Assembly (NCBI RefSeq): GCF_001417815.1
Contig: NZ_BCFK01000031.1
Location: 83,195-147,194 of the forward strand
Length of the DNA stretch: 64,000 bases
DNA from: Bifidobacterium aesculapii
GTDB taxonomy: Bacteria; Actinomycetota; Actinomycetes; Actinomycetales; Bifidobacteriaceae
Direction of reading: 5' to 3'
The notes beneath the pieces are model-generated. The model saw nothing but the letters and a program-made list of their open reading frames with translations, searched no databases and had not been told where the DNA came from. Positions 17,097 to 25,776 of the stretch are shown one piece after another. The number at the start of each line of letters is the position of its first letter. Within the stretch, counting starts at the first letter, position 1. Both the position numbers and the translations under genes were made by a program.

Positions 17097-17846
17097 CTAT
17101 TCCGCCACGCGCGATTCGGCGGTGGAGACGAGCGTGCCGATCTCCTCGCCGAGCAGTGCGCGGGTCACGTTGCCCGGCTCCTCGAGGCCGAAGACGCGGA
17201 TGCGCTTCTTGTTGTCGCGCGCCATGGACAGCGCGGAGGCGTCCATCACGGCGAGGTTGTCGACCAGCGCGCGGTTGTAGCTCAGGGTCTCGAAGCGCTT
17301 GGCCTCGGGGTGCTTGCGCGGATCGGCGGTGTACACGCCGTCGACGCCGTTCTTGCCCATCACCACCTCGTCGCAGTGGATCTCCAGCGAACGCTGGATG
17401 GAGACGGTGTCGGTGGAGAAGTACGGCATGCCCGCGCCGGCGCCGAAGATCACGACGCGGCCCTTCTCCAGATGGCGGATGGCCTTGAGCGGGATGTACG
17501 GCTCGGCGACCTGCCCCATGGTGATGGCGGTCTGCACGCGGGTGGCCTGACCCTCCTGCTCGAGGAAGTCCTGCAGCGCGAGGCAGTTCATCACGGTGCC
17601 GAGCATGCCCATGTAGTCGCCGCGCGAACGGTCGATGCCGGCCTGCTGCAGCTCGGCGCCGCGGAAGAAGTTGCCGCCGCCGGTCACGATGGCCACCTGG
17701 ACGCCCTGCTGGACGGCGGGCACGATCTCCTCGGCGATGCGACGGATCACCTTGGTGTCGATGCCGACCTTGCCGCCGCCGAACGCCTCGCCGGACAGCT
17801 TCAGCAGCACCCTGCGCGGCTTGTCTTTCGCATCATTGCCAGTCAT
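17097..17846 (-). CDS. pyrH: UMP kinase
   Basis: A 249-residue hexameric bacterial UMP kinase of the amino acid kinase fold, making UDP for pyrimidine nucleotide supply. Motifs include [42 protein letters not shown] and [15 protein letters not shown] [13 protein letters not shown]. The start ATG follows GAAAGGG. It heads the pyrH-frr-cdsA string and is separated from tsf by the yddG-like exporter. pyrG, a later step of the pathway, lies at 43-45 kb. Confidence 0.96.
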   Translation of the reverse strand: MTGNDAKDKPRRVLLKLSGEAFGGGKVGIDTKVIRRIAEEIVPAVQQGVQVAIVTGGGNFFRGAELQQAGIDRSRGDYMGMLGTVMNCLALQDFLEQEGQATRVQTAITMGQVAEPYIPLKAIRHLEKGRVVIFGAGAGMPYFSTDTVSIQRSLEIHCDEVVMGKNGVDGVYTADPRKHPEAKRFETLSYNRALVDNLAVMDASALSMARDNKKRIRVFGLEEPGNVTRALLGEEIGTLVSTAESRVAE

Positions 17847-17956
17847 ACGTTAAACCCTTTCGTCCTTGGTTCATGGCGCAAGTCGCATGGACCCGCGAAA
17901 AATTCCGTCTAACAGGTTATCCGCAATTCGCGACAGCGGCCCCGCGGGCGCGACCG

Positions 17957-17998
17957 GCGTTCCCGAATCCGCAGTCAGCCGCCCGGTCGGGGACGCCG
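17957..17998 (-). terminator. Hairpin after the yddG-like gene
   Basis: GGCGTTCCCGA (17957-17967) pairs with TCGGGGACGCC (17988-17998) with one G-T wobble. It starts immediately after the exporter stop codon on the minus strand. No T-tract is present. Confidence 0.55.
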
Positions 17999-18937
17999 TC
18001 ACCCGCGGAATCGGGACAAACGCTCGCCGAGCCAGTTCAGAATCGAGCCGGCGACGACCAGCAGCGCGCCGCACCAGAACGGCAACGACAGGGAGAGCCC
18101 GAGAATGAGGGCGCTCGCCGCGACCGACAGCACCGGCGTGGCATAGGACGCGACGGCGAGCGTCCTGAGACTGCCGTGCAGGATGCCGTAGCCCCAGCAG
18201 GCGTATCCGCCGCCGATGACCGTCGTGCAGGCGACGATCGCCAGCCAGTCGAGCGGACCGGGCATCGTCTGCGGCCACCCTTCGCCTGAGATGAAGTGGA
18301 TGATCCACAGCATGACCGCCACCCCGGGGAAGAACACCGACGTGCCGTCATACCCGTGCGATATGGACGGCGTGATCACCGCGTAGACGGACCAGGCGAA
18401 GGCGCCGAGAAACGCGAGCAGGTACGGCAGCGGGTTCGACGCCACATGCCCGAGCGCCGCTTCGAGGCGCAGGCCGCTGTTGCCGCCGACCGCCAGCGCC
18501 ACGCCGACGGTCGCCACGCCGGCGCCGGGCAGCGCGCGCCACACGGCGCCCTTGCGCCGTGGCCTGCCCAGGGCCGCGGCGAGCAGCACCATCAATGTCG
18601 GCCACAGATAGTTGACGAGGCTCACCTCGACGGATTGCTCCGCGGTGGAGGCCAGTCCGATGGACAATGATATGGACGACTCGTAGAAGACGAACAGCAC
18701 CCCGCCGACGATGAGATACCGGCGCGGGCACAGACGCAGCGGCGCGGGCCTGTGGAAGACGAACAGCAGAACGACGCCGCAGGTGTAGATGAGCGCCGAG
18801 CCAAGCGTCGCGCCGAAGGATTCGGCGACGATGCGCACCAGCGCGGTCATCAGGCTCCATAGCGCGATGGCGAGCAGCCCGACCGCCGTCGCCTTGGTCG
18901 CCGGCACGTAGGCCGTCCTTCCGTCCTTCTCGCCCAT
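17999..18937 (-). CDS. yddG: EamA/DMT transporter, YddG-like aromatic amino acid exporter
   Basis: A 312-residue protein with ten membrane helices in two EamA repeats. It resembles the E. coli aromatic amino acid exporter YddG at many points, from memory of that sequence: GLLAIALWSLM at the start, FYESSISLSIGLA, VSLVNYLWPTLMVLL, the GGNSGL loop, LLAFLGAFAWSVYAV, WGYGILHGSL and SYATPVLSV. Export of aromatic amino acids is therefore likely. The start at 18937 follows GGAAGGAG. It sits between tsf and pyrH, which are adjacent in many bacteria. trpE lies 5 kb downstream. Confidence 0.75.
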   Translation of the reverse strand: MGEKDGRTAYVPATKATAVGLLAIALWSLMTALVRIVAESFGATLGSALIYTCGVVLLFVFHRPAPLRLCPRRYLIVGGVLFVFYESSISLSIGLASTAEQSVEVSLVNYLWPTLMVLLAAALGRPRRKGAVWRALPGAGVATVGVALAVGGNSGLRLEAALGHVASNPLPYLLAFLGAFAWSVYAVITPSISHGYDGTSVFFPGVAVMLWIIHFISGEGWPQTMPGPLDWLAIVACTTVIGGGYACWGYGILHGSLRTLAVASYATPVLSVAASALILGLSLSLPFWCGALLVVAGSILNWLGERLSRFRG

Positions 18938-19030
18938 ACGCGTCTCCTTCCCGTTCATGGAGGGCGTTTCCGCGCCCCGTTGTCTCCGACTGGTCCAGTC
19001 CGGGCGCGTCACCGACGTCCCGGACAAACG

Positions 19031-19068
19031 ATGGCGGCCGCGCACCCTGAAAGGCGCGCGGCCGCCAT
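19031..19068 (-). terminator. Terminator of the rpsB-tsf operon
   Basis: ATGGCGGCCGCGC (19031-19043) pairs exactly with 19056-19068 around a 12-base loop. On the minus strand it follows tsf by 64 bases and is trailed by CGTTTGTCC. Confidence 0.7.
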
Positions 19069-19132
19069 CCTGCTGGCGTGTCGTCGTCACCCGTACCGAC
19101 GGGGACGACGACACGCTCTCAACGGGGTCCGC

Positions 19133-19984
19133 TCACTCCTCGGAGCCCTTGCCGACCTCGACGCGGGCGAAGGCCACTGCCTTGCCGCCCACTTCCTCGA
19201 AGAGCTTGCCGACGGTCTTGGAAGGATCCTTGACGAACGGCTGCTCGAGGAGGACGACCTCCTTGAAGAAGGCGTTGAGACGGCCCTCGACGATCTTCGG
19301 GACGATCTTCTCCGGCTTGCCCTCGGCGAGGGACTTCTCGGTGGCGACGCGACGCTCGGACTCGACCACATCGGCCGGGACGTCCTCGCGGGTCAGCCAC
19401 TTGGCGCCCATCGCGGAGATCTGCAGCGCGGCCTCGTGCGCGACGGCGGCGCCGGCCTCGTCGGTGGCGATCATGGCGACGATGCTCGGCGGCATCTCGG
19501 CGGACTTCTTGTGCGCGTAGACCTCGACGTGCTCGCCGGAGATCTTCGCGAACTGGCCGACCTTGACGTGCTCGCCGAACAGGGCGGCGGCCTCCTCGAT
19601 GGCCTCCTTGACGGTCTCGTCGCCGGCCTTGGCGGCCAGAACGGCTTCGGTGGAGTCGGCGTCGGCGTCGACGGCGTAGCCGAGGACGGTGTCGGCGAAT
19701 TCGACGAACTTCGGGGTCTTGGCCACGAAGTCGGTCTCGGAGTTCAGCTCGACCGCGTAGCCGGTCTCGCCGTTGGCGCCCGCGACGACCTTGGAGGCGA
19801 TGGTGCCCTCCTGGGCCTTGCGGCCTTCGCGCTTGCCGGCCGCGGCGATGCCCTTGGCGCGGATGATCTCCTTGGCGCGGGCGACGTCGCCTTCGGCCTC
19901 GGTCAGGGCCTTCTTGACGTCGAGCATGCCGGCGCCGGTGTCCTCACGAACCTGCTTGATCAGAGCGGCGGTAATTGCTGCCAT
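19133..19984 (-). CDS. tsf: Translation elongation factor Ts
   Basis: A 283-residue EF-Ts, the GDP/GTP exchange factor for EF-Tu. The N-terminal UBA-like domain contains VREDTGAGMLDVKKAL, the EF-Tu contact motif is SETDFVAKTPKF, and the C-terminal part carries QPFVKDPSKTVG. The start ATG follows CAAGGAGAC. It is cotranscribed with rpsB across a 131-base spacer that holds a long palindrome and a hairpin. Confidence 0.97.
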   Translation of the reverse strand: MAAITAALIKQVREDTGAGMLDVKKALTEAEGDVARAKEIIRAKGIAAAGKREGRKAQEGTIASKVVAGANGETGYAVELNSETDFVAKTPKFVEFADTVLGYAVDADADSTEAVLAAKAGDETVKEAIEEAAALFGEHVKVGQFAKISGEHVEVYAHKKSAEMPPSIVAMIATDEAGAAVAHEAALQISAMGAKWLTREDVPADVVESERRVATEKSLAEGKPEKIVPKIVEGRLNAFFKEVVLLEQPFVKDPSKTVGKLFEEVGGKAVAFARVEVGKGSEE

Positions 19985-20032
19985 GAAACTTGTCTCCTTG
20001 AGATAAAACTCGATTACGTTCCTCTAAGACAA

Positions 20033-20090
20033 GAGGTGCAATCATGATTGCACCTCCCATCCTAGCGGTTGGTGAACCTCGGCGGTTCAC
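20033..20090 (-). promoter_or_regulatory. Palindrome and hairpin between rpsB and tsf (probable attenuator)
   Basis: Bases 20033-20056 form an exact 24-bp palindrome whose left half is GAGGTGCAATCA. A second hairpin pairs GTGAACC (20072-20078) with GGTTCAC (20084-20090). In transcription order the hairpin comes first, then the palindrome, then the tsf ribosome-binding site. A partial terminator or processing site that lowers tsf relative to rpsB is a reasonable reading. Confidence 0.6.
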
Positions 20091-20115
20091 GGTTGGCGAA
20101 CCCTTCAGCGGGGAT

Positions 20116-20925
20116 TCACTCGGCCTTGGTCTCGGCCTCGGCGGCCGGGGCGGCGGTCTCCTGGTTCTCCAGGAGCTCCTTCTCCCAAGCGGCCATCGGC
20201 TGCTCGGAGGCGCCCTCCTCCTTGGCGGCCTTGCCGGAACGCTCCAGCAGACCGTCGGCGACGGCGTCGGCCATGAGGCTGGTCAGCAGCTCGATGCCGC
20301 GGATGGCGTCATCGTTGGCCGGGATCGGGTAGTCGACGGACTCCGGGTCGGTGTTGGTGTCGACGATGGCGATGACCGGGATGCCCAGCTTGTGGGCCTC
20401 CTCGACGGCCAGCGCCTCCTTGTTAATGTCGACGACGAACATCGCGGACGGGGTGCGGCCCATGTTGCGGATGCCGCCGAGCTGCTTCTCCAGCTTGTCC
20501 TTCTCGCGCTCGAGGAGCAGCAGCTCCTTCTTGGTCAGGCCGGAGCCGTGCACGTCGGAGAAGTCCATCTCCTCGAGCTCCTTGAGGCGGGAGACGCGCT
20601 TGGAGACGGTCTGGAAGTTGGTCAGCATGCCGCCGAGCCAACGCTCGGACACGTACGGCATGTTCACGCGGGTGGCCTGGCCGGAGACGGCCTCCTGGGC
20701 CTGCTTCTTGGTGCCGACGAAGAGCACGGTGCCGTTGTGGGCGACGGTGGTCTTGATGAAGTCGTACGCCTTGTCGATCATTTCGAGCGACTTGAACAGG
20801 TTGATGATGTGGATGCCGTTGCGCTGGGTGAGGATGAACGGCTTCATCTTCGGGTTCCAGCGGCGGGTCTGGTGGCCGAAGTGCAGGCCTGCCTTCAGCA
20901 TTTCGCTCATCGTGATCTGAGCCAT
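20116..20925 (-). CDS. rpsB: 30S ribosomal protein S2
   Basis: A 269-residue S2 protein. Family signatures include [53 protein letters not shown] and [20 protein letters not shown]. The last 25 residues are an Ala/Glu-rich tail, as in other actinobacterial S2 proteins. The start ATG follows GAAAGGT. The upstream spacer 20926-21144 must hold its promoter. No autoregulatory leader structure was recognised there. Confidence 0.97.
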   Translation of the reverse strand: MAQITMSEMLKAGLHFGHQTRRWNPKMKPFILTQRNGIHIINLFKSLEMIDKAYDFIKTTVAHNGTVLFVGTKKQAQEAVSGQATRVNMPYVSERWLGGMLTNFQTVSKRVSRLKELEEMDFSDVHGSGLTKKELLLLEREKDKLEKQLGGIRNMGRTPSAMFVVDINKEALAVEEAHKLGIPVIAIVDTNTDPESVDYPIPANDDAIRGIELLTSLMADAVADGLLERSGKAAKEEGASEQPMAAWEKELLENQETAAPAAEAETKAE

Positions 20926-21144
20926 GGTAGTGACCTTTCTTGTCGGTTATTGCCTGGTCATGCGCACCTGCGTGCAGCGCTCCCCCGCATTCTCACGGGT
21001 TCGGGCCGACCGACACAGGCCGTCGCGGGCATGACGCGAATTCTTCGTGCGCCGGTAGACGATATCGGTTGGTTCGGGACGGCTGCGACTCCGCCCCTCG
21101 CCTGGTTGGCGCACGAATTGGCACAGTACCATACGGCATGGAAA

Positions 21145-21170
21145 AGCCCCGGGCCTTCCGGTCCGGGGCT
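21145..21170 (-). terminator. Intrinsic terminator after def
   Basis: AGCCCCGG (21145-21152) pairs with 21163-21170; three more inner pairs close a TTCC loop. On the minus strand the stem is followed directly by TTTTCC, a proper U-tract. It ends the fadD-def transcript before the rpsB promoter region. Confidence 0.85.
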
Positions 21171-21192
21171 CACGCCTTCGGGGCGGTGGCGG

Positions 21193-21678
21193 CTACTTGG
21201 CGTGCTCGCGCATGTATTTGAGCGCCGCCCTGCGCTCCTCCTTCTCGAGACGGTCGAGGTACACGTGGCCGTCGAGATGGTCGGTCTCATGCTGGAGCAT
21301 GCGGCCCATGAGGCCGGTGCCTTCCAGCACGATCTCCTTGCCGTCCAGGTCGATGCCGCGCACGCGCGCATAGTCCGCGCGACGCGTCTTGTACCACAGG
21401 CCGGGCACCGACAGGCATCCCTCGTCGCCGTACTGTTCGCCGCGGGTCTCCTCCAGCACGGGGTTGAGCACGTAGCCGACCTTCCCGTCGATGTTGTAGG
21501 AGAAGGCCCGGAGCCCCACGCCGATCTGGTTGGCGGACAATCCGGCCCGACCGGGATCGTTCACGGTCTCCAGCAGATCGTCGACGAGACGTCGCACGGC
21601 CGGGGTGATCTCGCGGATCTCATCGCAGGGGGTGCGCAGCACGGGATCGGGGACGATGCGGATTTCACGGATGGCCAA
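21193..21678 (-). CDS. def: Peptide deformylase
   Basis: A 161-residue type I-like deformylase that removes the N-formyl group from nascent proteins. The three active-site motifs are [16 protein letters not shown] and QHETDHLDG, which supply the metal-binding Cys and two His residues and the catalytic Glu. The start is TTG at 21678, two bases after the fadD stop, with GAGGAG upstream giving good spacing. The tight spacing indicates cotranscription with the ligase gene. A strong terminator follows. Confidence 0.95.
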   Translation of the reverse strand: MAIREIRIVPDPVLRTPCDEIREITPAVRRLVDDLLETVNDPGRAGLSANQIGVGLRAFSYNIDGKVGYVLNPVLEETRGEQYGDEGCLSVPGLWYKTRRADYARVRGIDLDGKEIVLEGTGLMGRMLQHETDHLDGHVYLDRLEKEERRAALKYMREHAK

Positions 21679-21680
21679 GA

Positions 21681-23789
21681 CTATTTCTCCTCGCTGTCGT
21701 TGTGTTCGGCATCGGCACGGTCGCTCGCGGCGTCGGCGTCGGGGAAAGCCGCCGCGGCGTCCTCCCGCGGTTCGACGGACTCGTCCTGCTGCCGCTTGAT
21801 CTTCTCCGAAACGCTAGCAAGCGAATCAGACACGTTGCCCTTGGCTTGCTCGTATGCGGACCGCAGCGACTTCGTGTTGACGCTTTCCGAAGCCTGCTTG
21901 ACCGTTTCCGCGGTGCGCTTGACCGATTCGGTGGTCCGGTCGAGGATGCGCACGGTGGCGGGCAACGGCTTGGCGGGGTTGCGCGGGGCGTAGATCTCGT
22001 CGTCGATGATGCGCTCGTAACGCTTGAGGATCTTGGCGCGCACGATCTTCAGACTCGGCGTCAGCGTGCCCGACTCCTGGCTGAACTGCTCGTCGAGGAT
22101 GACGAACTTGCGCACCGATTCGGCGCGCGACACGTTCGCGTTCGCCTTGTCGACGTACTGCTGCACGAACGCGCGGACGGCGTCGTTGACGGCGATCTCA
22201 TCCAGCGGGGCGTCCCGGTCGAGGCCCTGGGAGGCGAGCCAGGAACGGGTCATGTCCGGTTCGAGCTCGATGAGCGCGGCGATGAACGGCTTGCCGTCGC
22301 CGATGACGACGGCATGGTCGACGATCGGGCACGTGGCGATGGTCTCCTCCATCGGCGCGGGGCTCACGTTCTTGCCGCCGGCGGTGATGATGATGTCCTT
22401 CGTGCGGCCGGTGATGGTCACGAAGCCGTCGTCGTCGATCGAGCCGAGATCGCCGGTGTGGATCCAGCCGTCGGCCGTCTTCGTCTCGGCGGTCAGTTCG
22501 GGCTGCCTGTAGTAGCCGAGGAACACGTTCGGGCCGGTGAGGAGCAGTTCGCCCCCGTCGCCCTGACGCACGCCCATGCCGGGGCCGGGCTTGCCGACCG
22601 TGCCGACCTTGTTCGCTTCCTGCCAGTTGACGAGCATGGGGGCGGCGGTTTCGGTCATGCCGTAGCCCTGGATGAAGGTGATGCCGTCCATGCCGTTGAA
22701 GAAGTGCGCCAGATCGGAGTTGAGAGGCGCGCCGCCGCAGGCGAGCCACGAGAGGTTCGGACCGAGCGCGGAGCGGACCGACTTGCCGACGGTGGACATG
22801 AAGAACGAATGGCGCACGCGGGCCGCGAGACTGTGTCCGCGTCCCTCCTGCCCGTCCTTCGACCACTGCACGAAATGACGGTACGCCGCCGCGAACACGC
22901 GTCCGGCGATGCCGTTGCCGGCCTTCTGCGAGGCGGCGTTGTACACCTTCTCGAACACGCGCGGCACGCCGAGCAGGTAGGTGGGTTTGAACGAGCGCAG
23001 ATCGGCGAGCAGGTGCTTGGCTCCCGGGATGTAGCCGACGACGCCGTGGCCGCCGATGGCGACGTACTGGATGTACCGGGCGAAGCAGTGGGCCAACGGC
23101 AGGAAGAGCAGCAGGCGGTTGGGGTTGTAGAGCATGTCCTCGAGGATGATGTAGCCGTTCTTCACGATATGCGTGAAGTTGCGGTTCGACAGCATGGCGC
23201 CCTTCGGCTTGCCGGTCGAACCGGACGTGTACACGATGGTGGTCATGTCGTCGGCCCTGACGCGCGCGATGGCGGCGTCGAGCTCGTCGTCGGAGACGCC
23301 CGCGCCGAAATCGGCGACGGCGTCGAGGCCGTTCTCCTTGAAGTTGAACACGTATTCCAGACCGTCGACCTCGTCGCGCACCTGTTCGAGGGTCTGCGCG
23401 TGCGCCTGGTCGCCGGCGAACGCGATCAGCGGCGACGTATCCGCGATGATGGAGGCCGCCTGCCGCTGCGAATCGGTCTCGTAGATCGGCACGCTCACCG
23501 CGCCGATCGCGGCGCAGGCGAAATCGGTGACGCCCCACTCGTAGCAGGTGGCGGAGTAGATGGCGACCATGGTGCCGGGGCGCACGCCCAGGGCCAGCAT
23601 GCCCTTGGCGACCTCGCGCACCCGCGAGAGCATCTCGTGCGCCTTGACCGTATGCCAGCGGCGCTCGGAATCCTGGTATTCGGCGATGTCGTCGTCGGGG
23701 GCGCCCTCGGCGCGCGCGGCGAGCAACGAGAATATCGTGTCGCCGTCGTTGGTCACATATTCGGGGTCGGAAATATACTCACGCAACAT
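21681..23789 (-). CDS. Long-chain fatty acid-CoA ligase-like AMP-forming enzyme with C-terminal tail
   Basis: A 702-residue adenylate-forming enzyme. The P-loop is [16 protein letters not shown], followed by YGMTETAAP, the [11 protein letters not shown] motif and [20 protein letters not shown]. This matches the bacterial FadD15/FACL group that activates long-chain fatty acids. The catalytic core ends near residue 600. A further 95-100 residues with [20 protein letters not shown] amphipathic helices and an acidic Ala/Asp-rich end follow, which is unusual. A TATAGT -10 at 23804-23799 leaves almost no leader before the ATG. The last codons run two bases from def. Confidence 0.88.
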   Translation of the reverse strand: MLREYISDPEYVTNDGDTIFSLLAARAEGAPDDDIAEYQDSERRWHTVKAHEMLSRVREVAKGMLALGVRPGTMVAIYSATCYEWGVTDFACAAIGAVSVPIYETDSQRQAASIIADTSPLIAFAGDQAHAQTLEQVRDEVDGLEYVFNFKENGLDAVADFGAGVSDDELDAAIARVRADDMTTIVYTSGSTGKPKGAMLSNRNFTHIVKNGYIILEDMLYNPNRLLLFLPLAHCFARYIQYVAIGGHGVVGYIPGAKHLLADLRSFKPTYLLGVPRVFEKVYNAASQKAGNGIAGRVFAAAYRHFVQWSKDGQEGRGHSLAARVRHSFFMSTVGKSVRSALGPNLSWLACGGAPLNSDLAHFFNGMDGITFIQGYGMTETAAPMLVNWQEANKVGTVGKPGPGMGVRQGDGGELLLTGPNVFLGYYRQPELTAETKTADGWIHTGDLGSIDDDGFVTITGRTKDIIITAGGKNVSPAPMEETIATCPIVDHAVVIGDGKPFIAALIELEPDMTRSWLASQGLDRDAPLDEIAVNDAVRAFVQQYVDKANANVSRAESVRKFVILDEQFSQESGTLTPSLKIVRAKILKRYERIIDDEIYAPRNPAKPLPATVRILDRTTESVKRTAETVKQASESVNTKSLRSAYEQAKGNVSDSLASVSEKIKRQQDESVEPREDAAAAFPDADAASDRADAEHNDSEEK

Positions 23790-23798
23790 GAATCCAAG

Positions 23799-23804
23799 AC
23801 TATA
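23799..23804 (-). promoter_or_regulatory. Candidate -10 of the FadD-like gene inside a dyad
   Basis: TATAGT on the minus strand ends ten bases before the ATG at 23789, and no Shine-Dalgarno precedes that ATG, so a near-leaderless mRNA is likely. An imperfect dyad, ATACCGGACCGGGTAT, overlaps the upstream side of this element and could bind a repressor. Confidence 0.45.
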
Positions 23805-23843
23805 CCCGGTCCGGTATCAGCCATGGGGTGCCGCGCCGGACGC

Positions 23844-24347
23844 CTAGCCGATGTCGGCGACCGTGCACATCCAGCGCGACCCCTTGATTTCGAACCGCAG
23901 GTTCGACCAGTAGGATTCCCCTCCCACGGACAGATGCACGGCGAGTTCCAGCGCGTCGGCGTTGACCAGCATTCCGTATACCGAGAACGGCACGACCGGC
24001 AGGTAGCGCATCCTCGCGCGCAGCGCGTCGTCCGTCCGCATGGTGCTGTCCATCAGATAGGCCATGGTCTCCAGGCGCTCGATGCAGGACGGTTCGACGG
24101 CTCGGCGCAGCATCGACGCCGACAGCGTCCCGCGAATCACGTCGGCGGCCAGGCACGCGACCTTGCATCCGGACACGGCCATGCCGTGCATCTGCCCGTC
24201 GGTCATCGCGTCGTCCACGACCGCGACGATGCGGTACGGCACGGGTTCCGCGGAAAGCTCGACATGTATCCGTCCCTCGTAGACGGGAGGGGTGTCGCCG
24301 TGGATGAATCCCGCGGAAGGGAATATGACGTGACGCTGCGGTTGCAT
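23844..24347 (-). CDS. Rv3235-like protein
   Basis: A 167-residue soluble protein. Its middle region (CLAADVIRGTLSASMLRRAV, then ERLETMAYLM) and its end (FEIKGSRWMCTVADIG) follow the pattern of the actinobacterial Rv3235 family: an LA..V..VL.G.R...L..W helix and a C-terminal beta segment finishing in RW.C..... The start at 24347 follows AAGGAG. The function of the family is unknown. In other actinobacteria the gene is commonly near secA; here it lies between guaB3 and the FadD-like gene, 54 bases upstream of the latter. Confidence 0.65.
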   Translation of the reverse strand: MQPQRHVIFPSAGFIHGDTPPVYEGRIHVELSAEPVPYRIVAVVDDAMTDGQMHGMAVSGCKVACLAADVIRGTLSASMLRRAVEPSCIERLETMAYLMDSTMRTDDALRARMRYLPVVPFSVYGMLVNADALELAVHLSVGGESYWSNLRFEIKGSRWMCTVADIG

Positions 24348-24424
24348 TGGAGGCTCCTTCGCCGATCGATGGCCGTTCGCGCGGACCGTCGTCGGCCTCG
24401 CACGAAGCCATCGCACCATATCCG

Positions 24425-24454
24425 AAGGCCCCGCGTCAACATGGGCGGGGCCTT
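24425..24454 (-). terminator. Terminator after guaB3
   Basis: AAGGCCCCGC (24425-24434) pairs exactly with 24445-24454 across a ten-base loop. It lies between the guaB3 stop and the Rv3235-like start on the minus strand. Only a short T-run closes the stem. Confidence 0.7.
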
Positions 24455-24509
24455 GGTGCATGGGTGTGGACGACGCGGTGGATAACCTCCCCCCGCACGC
24501 CCCTATCGG

Positions 24510-25637
24510 TCAGCGACGGTCCACGTACGGCGAGACCACCACGCCGCAGCGCTGGAAGTTCTTCACGTCGACGTATCCGGTGGACGCCATCGCACGGCGC
24601 AGGGCGCCGATGAAGTTCGTGGTGCCGTCCGCGGTGTGGCTCGGTCCGAACAGGATCTGCTCCAGCGGCGCGACCGTGCCGACATCCGTGCGGAAGCCGC
24701 GCGGCAGCGTCTGGTGACGCGCCTCGGCGCCCCAATGCTTGCCGTGACCGGGAGCCTCGGTCGCACGGGCGAGCGGCGCGCCGAGCATGACGGCGTCGGC
24801 GCCGAGCGCCAGCGCCTTGACGAAGCTTCCGGAATCGCCCATGCCGCCGTCGGCGATGAGCTGCACGTAGCGGCCGCCGGACTCGTCCATGTAGTCGCGG
24901 CGGGCCTCGGCCACGTCGGCGATGGCGGTGGCCATCGGCGCCTCGACGCCGATGGTCTGGCGCGTAGCGGACACGGCTCCGCCGCCGAAGCCGACGAGCA
25001 CGCCGGCGGCTCCGGTGCGCATCAGATGCAGCGCGGCGGTGTAGTTGGCCGCGCCGCCGACGATGACCGGCACGTCGAGGTCGTAGATGAACTGCTTGAG
25101 GTTCAACGGCTCGTGGTCCTGCGAGACATGCTCGGCGGACACCGCGGTGCCGCGGATCACGAACAGGTCCACGCCGGCGTCTACCACGGTCGAGTAGAAC
25201 TGCTGCGTGCGCTGGGGCGACAGCGCGCCGGCGACGGTGACGCCGGCGTCACGGATCTCATGCAGACGACGGGTGATGAGCTCCGGTTTGATGGGCTCGG
25301 CGTAGATCTCCTGGATGCGCCGGGTGGCGTCGGCCACGGGAAGCCGCGCGATCTCCTCGAGATACGGTTCCGGATCGTCATAGCGGGTCCACAGACCCTC
25401 GAGGTCCAACACGCCCAGCGCGCCCAACTTGCCCATCGCGATGGCGGTCGCCGGGCTGGTCACGGAATCCATGGGGGCGCCGATCACCGGCACGTCGAAC
25501 TCGTAGGCGTCGACCTGCCACGCGGTGGAGACGTCCTGCGGGTCACGGGTCCTGCGGGAGGGGACGATCGCGACATCGTCCAGCGAGTAGGCCAGACGGC
25601 CCTTCTTGCCCAAACCGATTTCAATTTCCTGAGACAT
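24510..25637 (-). CDS. guaB3: GuaB3 family IMP dehydrogenase-related protein
   Basis: A 375-residue TIM-barrel protein without CBS domains. It carries the actinobacterial GuaB3 hallmarks: EIGLGKKGRLAYSLDDVAIV at the N-terminus, VPVIGAPMDSVTSP, HWGAEARHQTLPRGFRTDVG and DGTTNFIGALRRAMASTGY. The loop that bears the catalytic Cys in true IMP dehydrogenase reads GFGGGAVSATRQ, so that Cys is absent. GuaB3 may therefore have a different activity, with GMP reductase-like function suggested for the family. It ends before a terminator and is divergent from icd. Confidence 0.9.
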   Translation of the reverse strand: MSQEIEIGLGKKGRLAYSLDDVAIVPSRRTRDPQDVSTAWQVDAYEFDVPVIGAPMDSVTSPATAIAMGKLGALGVLDLEGLWTRYDDPEPYLEEIARLPVADATRRIQEIYAEPIKPELITRRLHEIRDAGVTVAGALSPQRTQQFYSTVVDAGVDLFVIRGTAVSAEHVSQDHEPLNLKQFIYDLDVPVIVGGAANYTAALHLMRTGAAGVLVGFGGGAVSATRQTIGVEAPMATAIADVAEARRDYMDESGGRYVQLIADGGMGDSGSFVKALALGADAVMLGAPLARATEAPGHGKHWGAEARHQTLPRGFRTDVGTVAPLEQILFGPSHTADGTTNFIGALRRAMASTGYVDVKNFQRCGVVVSPYVDRR

Positions 25638-25721
25638 GCCTCCGAGACTAATGCGCGCGCGGGACGGGGAGGGCGCGGCGGGGCGCCGTGTCTCACATAC
25701 TCGAACCGGCCACGGGGACGT

Positions 25722-25727
25722 TACAAT
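25722..25727 (+). promoter_or_regulatory. Candidate -10 of icd
   Basis: TACAAT lies 49 bases before the icd ATG in the spacer divergent from guaB3. No convincing -35 hexamer is seen at the expected distance. Confidence 0.4.
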
Positions 25728-25776
25728 CCTGCGCTACGAATGACTGATGTCACAACAGCATCCGTCAGGAGGAAAC

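Noticed and set aside
21702..24485. A 927-codon plus-strand open frame opposite the FadD-like gene
   Set aside because: It crosses two genes and a promoter region on the other strand and encodes repetitive Gly/Arg/Asp/His-rich sequence without domains.
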